A stretch of 64,000 nt of DNA from Streptomyces verrucosisporus (lineage in GTDB: Bacteria > Actinomycetota > Actinomycetes > Streptomycetales > Streptomycetaceae). The position numbers were made by a program, and so were the translations under genes. The notes below the pieces were generated by a model, which worked only from the letters and a program-made list of their open reading frames with translations, made no database searches and was not told where the DNA came from. The stretch is from assembly GCF_017114865.1 (NCBI RefSeq), contig NZ_JADEYH010000001.1:124001-188000 (forward strand), written 5' to 3'. Of the stretch, positions 60,140 through 64,000 are shown piece after piece; position 1 is the stretch's first letter, and each line of letters begins with the position of its first letter.

Positions 60140-63100
60140 GTGGTGCAGGGCGGTCGGCGGGACAGCCGGTTCGGAAGGTTCGTACGGCGCGGGTTCACCG
60201 ATCCGGGGGCGGCCGTCCGCCTGCTGGACTCGCCCGCCCTGGCCCGGGTGCGCGACGACGCGGTGCTCCTCGACGCGCTCGGCGCCACCGCCGACCCCGA
60301 CCAGGCGCTGCTGTCCTTCGTCCGGCTGGTGGAGGCCCAGCCGGAGGAGGCCGGGCAGCAGACGCTGCTGGGCACCGTGCTGGCCGCCAAGCCGTTGCGC
60401 GACCGGCTGCTGGGCGTGCTGGGCGCCTCCGAGGCGCTCGGCGACCACCTCGCCGGCCACCCCGACGACTGGCAGGCCCTCCACTCCTACGAGACGGCCG
60501 ACCTCCACCCGGGCGTGGAGGAGTTCGAGGCCGCCCTCGCCGGCGCGGAAGGCCCCGACGAGCTGCGCGTCGCCTACCGCCGGGCCCTGCTCACCATCGC
60601 CGCCCGTGACGTGTGCGGCACCACCACCGTCGACGAGACCGCCGCCGAGCTCGCCGACCTGGCCACCGCCACCCTGCGCGCCGCCCTGGCGATGGCCGGA
60701 CGCGAGGAGCCGGAGGACGCACGGGCGTGCCGGCTGGCCGTGATCGGGATGGGCAAGTGCGGCGGACGCGAGCTCAACTACGTGTCGGACGTGGACGTCG
60801 TCTTCGTCGCCGAGCCCGCCGGAGGAGCGGCGGGGGACGGAGACGGGGAGAGCGAGGCGCTGCGCGCCGCGACCCGGCTCGCCGCGCGCATGATGCGGAT
60901 CTGCTCCGACACCACCGCCGAGGGCACCATCTGGCCGGTGGACGCCAACCTGCGGCCCGAGGGGCGCAACGGTCCGCTGGTGCGCACCCTGTCCAGCCAC
61001 CTGGCGTACTACCGGCGCTGGGCCAAGACCTGGGAGTTCCAGGCCCTGCTCAAGGCCCGCCCGGTGGCCGGCGACCCGGCACTGGGCCGTGAGTACACCG
61101 AGGCCCTGGCCCCGATGGTGTGGCAGGCCGCCGAGCGGGAGAACTTCGTCACCGACGTGCAACAGATGCGCCGCCGCGTGGTCGCGGGCATCCCCGCCGC
61201 ACAGCTCGACCGCGAACTCAAGCTCGGCCCCGGGGGCCTGCGCGACGTGGAGTTCGCCGTCCAGCTCCTCCAGCTCGTCCACGGGCGCAGCGACACCACC
61301 CTGCGCAGCCCCACCACGCTGGCCGCGCTCGACGACCTCGCGGCGGGTGGGTACGTGGGCCGTCAGGACGCCGCAGCGCTCGGCGACGCGTACCGCTTCC
61401 TGCGCGTCCTGGAGCACCGCATCCAGCTCCAGAAGCTGCGCCGCACCCATCTGATGCCCAGGGATGAGGCCGAACTGCGCCGTCTGGGCCGCTGTCTGGG
61501 CTTCCGCCAGGATCCGGTGGCCGAGCTGACCCGCGCCTGGAAGCGGCACGCGGCCGTGGTGCGGCGGCTGCACGAGAAGATCTTCTACCGGCCGCTGCTG
61601 GACGCCGTCGCCCAGCTCGCGCCCGGAGAGGTGCGGCTGTCGGCCGGCGCGGCCCGGCAGCGCCTGGAGGCGCTGGGCTACGCGGACCCGGCCGCCGCCC
61701 TGCGCCACCTGGAGGCACTGACCTCCGGAGTCAGCCGCAAGGCCGCCATCCAGCGCACCCTGCTGCCGGTGCTGCTGGGCTGGTTCGCCGACTCCGCCGA
61801 CCCCGACGCCGGGCTGCTGGGCTTCCGCAAGGTCTCCGACGCGCTCGGCCAGACGCCCTGGTACCTGCGGTTGCTGCGGGACGAGGGGGCCGCCGCGGAG
61901 AACCTGGCCCGTGTGCTGTCGGCCGGGCGGCTCGCCCCCGACCTGCTGCTGCGCGCCCCCGAGGCCGTCGCCCTGCTCGGCGACCCCGGCGGGCTGCGGC
62001 CGCGCGGCCGGGAGTCGCTGACCCAGGAGGCGCTGGCGGCCGTCGGCCGGGCCGACGGGCCCGAGCAGGCCGTCACCGCCGTCCGCGGGGTGCGGCGGCG
62101 TGAGCTGTTCCGTACCGCCGCCGCCGATGTCATCGGCGCGTACAAGGCGGGAGGTGGGGGCGGTTTTGGTGGTGCGGGGGGCGGTTCCGGGGACGCCGAC
62201 GGCGTCGCGGCGGCCGTGGACCGGGTGGGGGAGGCGCTGTCCGACCTGAACGCCGCGACCGTCGCGGGCGCCCTGCGGGCGGCGGTGGACGCACGCTGGG
62301 GCGACACCCTGCCCACCCGCTTCGCGATCATCGGAATGGGGCGTTTCGGGGGCCGCGAGCTGAACTACGGCTCCGACGCGGATGTGCTGTTCGTACACGA
62401 ACCGCGCGAGGGCGTGGACGAACGGGAGGCCGGCGAGGCGGCGCTCGCCGTCGCGGGTGAGATGCGCCGCCTCCTGCAGCTTCCCAGCTCCGACCCGCCG
62501 CTGCTCATCGACGCCGACCTGCGGCCGGAGGGCAGAAGCGGCCCGCTGGTGCGCACCCTGGCCTCCTACGGGACCTACTACCGCCGCTGGTCGCAGGCGT
62601 GGGAGAGGCACGCGCTGCTGCGCGCCGAACCGGTGGCGGGCGACGCGGACCTGGGCCGCCGCTTCGTCGAGCTGATCGACCCCCTGCGCTATCCGGAGGA
62701 CGGCCTGGAGGAGGACGCGGTGCGGGAGATCCGCCGCCTCAAGGCGCGGATGGAGAGCGAGCGGCTGCCGCGCGGCGCCGATCCCACCACCCACACCAAG
62801 CTGGGCAGGGGCGGGCTGTCGGACGTGGAGTGGACGGTCCAGCTGGTGCAGTTGCGCCACGGAGCGAAGGCGCCGGGGCTGCGAACGACCCGCACCCGTG
62901 CCGCGCTGGCCGCCGCGCGGGACGCAGGACTGATCGGCGAGGAGGACACCGTGACCCTGGACGAGGCGTGGCTGCTGGCCACCCGGGTGCGCAACGCGGT
63001 GATGCTGGTGCGTGGCCGGCCCGGCGACACCTTTCCCTCCGAGCCGCGCGAGCTGGCCGCCGTCGGCCGCTACCTGGGGTACGAGCCGGGGCACGTGGGC

Positions 63101-63178
63101 GAGATGCTGGAGGACTACCGGCGTATCACGCGGCGTGCCCGGGGGGTGGTGGACCGGTTGTTCTACGGGGTGGAGTGA
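60140..63178 (+). CDS. glnE: bifunctional glutamine-synthetase adenylyltransferase/deadenylase
   Basis: The 1012-aa protein has two adenylyltransferase domains, each with a G-G-R-E-L-N-Y-x-S-D-x-D motif: GMGKCGGRELNYVSDVDVVFV in the N-terminal deadenylase half and GMGRFGGRELNYGSDADVLFV in the C-terminal adenylase half. It tunes glutamine synthetase I activity in response to nitrogen status. A Gly-rich linker (GGGGGFGGAGGGSG) separates the halves and is unusually long. GTG at 60140 or 60143 with AAGG upstream. It probably shares a transcript with glnA2. Confidence 0.95.
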   Translation: MVQGGRRDSRFGRFVRRGFTDPGAAVRLLDSPALARVRDDAVLLDALGATADPDQALLSFVRLVEAQPEEAGQQTLLGTVLAAKPLRDRLLGVLGASEALGDHLAGHPDDWQALHSYETADLHPGVEEFEAALAGAEGPDELRVAYRRALLTIAARDVCGTTTVDETAAELADLATATLRAALAMAGREEPEDARACRLAVIGMGKCGGRELNYVSDVDVVFVAEPAGGAAGDGDGESEALRAATRLAARMMRICSDTTAEGTIWPVDANLRPEGRNGPLVRTLSSHLAYYRRWAKTWEFQALLKARPVAGDPALGREYTEALAPMVWQAAERENFVTDVQQMRRRVVAGIPAAQLDRELKLGPGGLRDVEFAVQLLQLVHGRSDTTLRSPTTLAALDDLAAGGYVGRQDAAALGDAYRFLRVLEHRIQLQKLRRTHLMPRDEAELRRLGRCLGFRQDPVAELTRAWKRHAAVVRRLHEKIFYRPLLDAVAQLAPGEVRLSAGAARQRLEALGYADPAAALRHLEALTSGVSRKAAIQRTLLPVLLGWFADSADPDAGLLGFRKVSDALGQTPWYLRLLRDEGAAAENLARVLSAGRLAPDLLLRAPEAVALLGDPGGLRPRGRESLTQEALAAVGRADGPEQAVTAVRGVRRRELFRTAAADVIGAYKAGGGGGFGGAGGGSGDADGVAAAVDRVGEALSDLNAATVAGALRAAVDARWGDTLPTRFAIIGMGRFGGRELNYGSDADVLFVHEPREGVDEREAGEAALAVAGEMRRLLQLPSSDPPLLIDADLRPEGRSGPLVRTLASYGTYYRRWSQAWERHALLRAEPVAGDADLGRRFVELIDPLRYPEDGLEEDAVREIRRLKARMESERLPRGADPTTHTKLGRGGLSDVEWTVQLVQLRHGAKAPGLRTTRTRAALAAARDAGLIGEEDTVTLDEAWLLATRVRNAVMLVRGRPGDTFPSEPRELAAVGRYLGYEPGHVGEMLEDYRRITRRARGVVDRLFYGVE

Positions 63179-63200
63179 GGGTTTCCGCCGGTGGCGGGTG

Positions 63201-63377
63201 CGGGGGCGGGGCCGGTCCGGGGCGGACGTTCCGGACGGCATGATTTACGGGCCTGGGTGTGCACCGCTCTCTGGAACTCCCATTGCCCGCAAATCACGCC
63301 CCTGGCCTCCGGCATGGGGAACCCCGGAGTGTCCGGAACATCCGCCCCTCCCCGTCCCCTCCCGCCGTCGTCCGGGG
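63201..63377 (+). repeat. palindromic intergenic element, copy D
   Basis: The copy has the outer arms GGGGCGGACGTTCCGGAC / GTCCGGAACATCCGCCCC, inner arms CATGATTTACGGGC / GCCCGCAAATCACG and the CCTCCGGCATGGGGAACCCC segment. It lies in the convergent gap between glnE and the PAP2 gene. It differs from copy B at several positions in the loop (CACCGCTCTCTGGAACTCCC). Confidence 0.9.
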
Positions 63378-63448
63378 GCGGCTCCCCGGCGCGGGGGTAG
63401 GGGGTTCCTCCGGTGGGTGGGCGTGTGGTCGAGGGGGTTTCCGCGGTG

Positions 63449-64000
63449 TCAGGGTGAGGTGGGGACCAGGCGGGGGAGGCGGTGGGCCGGGACGCCGTAC
63501 CAGGCGCAGGAGACCGCGTAGCCTATGCCCAGGCAGAGCAGCCCGCCGACCGCGTCCAGCCAGAAGTGGTTGGCGGTGCAGACGATGACCACCAGGGTGA
63601 GGGCCGGGTAGAGCCATCCGAGGATCTTCACCCACAGCGGCGCCGCCAGCAGGGCGAGGGTGATGCCGCACCACACCGACCAGCCGATGTGCATCGAGGG
63701 CATGGCCGCGTACTGGTTGGAGACGCTGGCCATGTCGCCCGAGGCCATCGAGCCCCAGGTGCCGTGGACCTTGACGGTGTCGATGAAGTGCACGCTCTCC
63801 ATCAGCCGAGGCGGGGCCAGGGGATAGAGGTAGTAGCCGAGCAGGGCGACGGCCGTGGTGGCGAACAGGACCGTGCGGGTGGCGGCGTAGCGGCCCGGGT
63901 GTCTGCGGTAGAGCCAGACCAGGACGCCGATGGTGACGATGAAGTGCAGTGTGGCGTAGTAGTAGTTCATCGTCACGATCAGCCAGGTGACGCCGTTGAC
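63449..64000 (-). CDS. PAP2-family membrane phosphatase, 5' end outside the window
   Basis: The reverse-strand frame is open to the window edge, so the N-terminus is missing; the visible part is 183 residues. It has about four membrane segments and the PAP2 catalytic motifs PSMHIGWS (phosphatase C2) and ANHFWLDAVGG (C3, with His and Asp). Family members dephosphorylate lipid phosphates such as phosphatidate or undecaprenyl diphosphate, or make inositol phospholipids. It is convergent with glnE. Confidence 0.85.
   Translation of the reverse strand, partial: VNGVTWLIVTMNYYYATLHFIVTIGVLVWLYRRHPGRYAATRTVLFATTAVALLGYYLYPLAPPRLMESVHFIDTVKVHGTWGSMASGDMASVSNQYAAMPSMHIGWSVWCGITLALLAAPLWVKILGWLYPALTLVVIVCTANHFWLDAVGGLLCLGIGYAVSCAWYGVPAHRLPRLVPTSP

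Noticed and set aside
59828..63241. A 1137-codon open frame on the reverse strand across glnE
   Set aside because: It is the shadow of glnE in a GC-rich genome; its product is low-complexity and lacks any recognisable domain, while the forward frame is a complete GlnE.
1..64000. tRNA or rRNA genes
   Set aside because: I looked for cloverleaf cores such as GGTTCGAATCC and found none convincing; a covariance-based tRNA search would settle it.

Overview
The window is chromosomal DNA of very high G+C content with strong G/C bias at third codon positions. Gene content and order (Nif3 / zinc-ribbon / RNase H-phosphatase, then glnA2 next to glnE, plus a CGNR pair, WhiJ-type regulator modules and an ALF-repeat protein) point to Streptomyces or a close relative. 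Most of it is ordinary core chromosome. Accessory features cluster at about 13.5-15.4 kb, 24.4-34.3 kb and 36.5-38.6 kb.

Layout. 1-8.6 kb: a truncated methyltransferase, two unknown proteins, the overlapping nif3 / zinc-ribbon / RNase H-acid phosphatase operon, KDPG aldolase, yaaA and a DUF2254 membrane protein. 8.9-9.3 kb: the RNase P RNA gene. 9.4-13.4 kb: small enzymes and an XRE regulator coupled to an acetyltransferase. 13.5-15.1 kb: three overlapping small genes, two with apparent one-base frameshifts, and a secreted ALF-repeat protein. 15.3-23 kb: Uma2, cupin, HAD, lactate monooxygenase, PhzF, PhoD phosphatase and an MFS exporter. 23-26.5 kb: two CGNR regulators beside a VOC protein, a flavin-type oxidase and an HPP membrane protein. 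26.6-30 kb: a large STAND-type ATPase.

30-32.4 kb: a FhuF-like [2Fe-2S] gene preceded by a cobalamin riboswitch and a 17-codon leader ORF, then a PIN/Phd toxin-antitoxin pair, then a truncated duplicate of the FhuF-like gene. 32.4-36.3 kb: DUF4259, a DUF397/XRE/ATPase module and tyrS. 36.5-38.6 kb: a membrane protein, an intact IS5-family element and another anti-sigma-type ATPase. 38.9-46.7 kb: Rsm22-like methyltransferase, DDAH-like hydrolase, a primase/polymerase-like protein, a lipoprotein, a secreted GH5-FN3-CBM2 glycanase, heme oxygenase and map. 47-55.7 kb: F420 reductase flanked by inverted repeats, a site-2-type protease, Hsp20, panB, two MFS transporters and an EEP-fold hydrolase. 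56-63.2 kb: nadE, a GNAT gene, glnA2 and glnE. 63.4 kb to the end: a truncated PAP2 phosphatase.

How it works together. glnA2 and glnE belong to nitrogen and polyamine metabolism. Two near-perfect CebR-type operators link the GH5 gene and a GNAT gene to cello-oligosaccharide control. A palindromic intergenic element occurs four times (47.0, 48.1, 55.7 and 63.2 kb). The most unusual stretch is 30-32.4 kb, where B12 sensing, an apparent translational-coupling leader, a toxin-antitoxin pair and a segmental duplication lie together.
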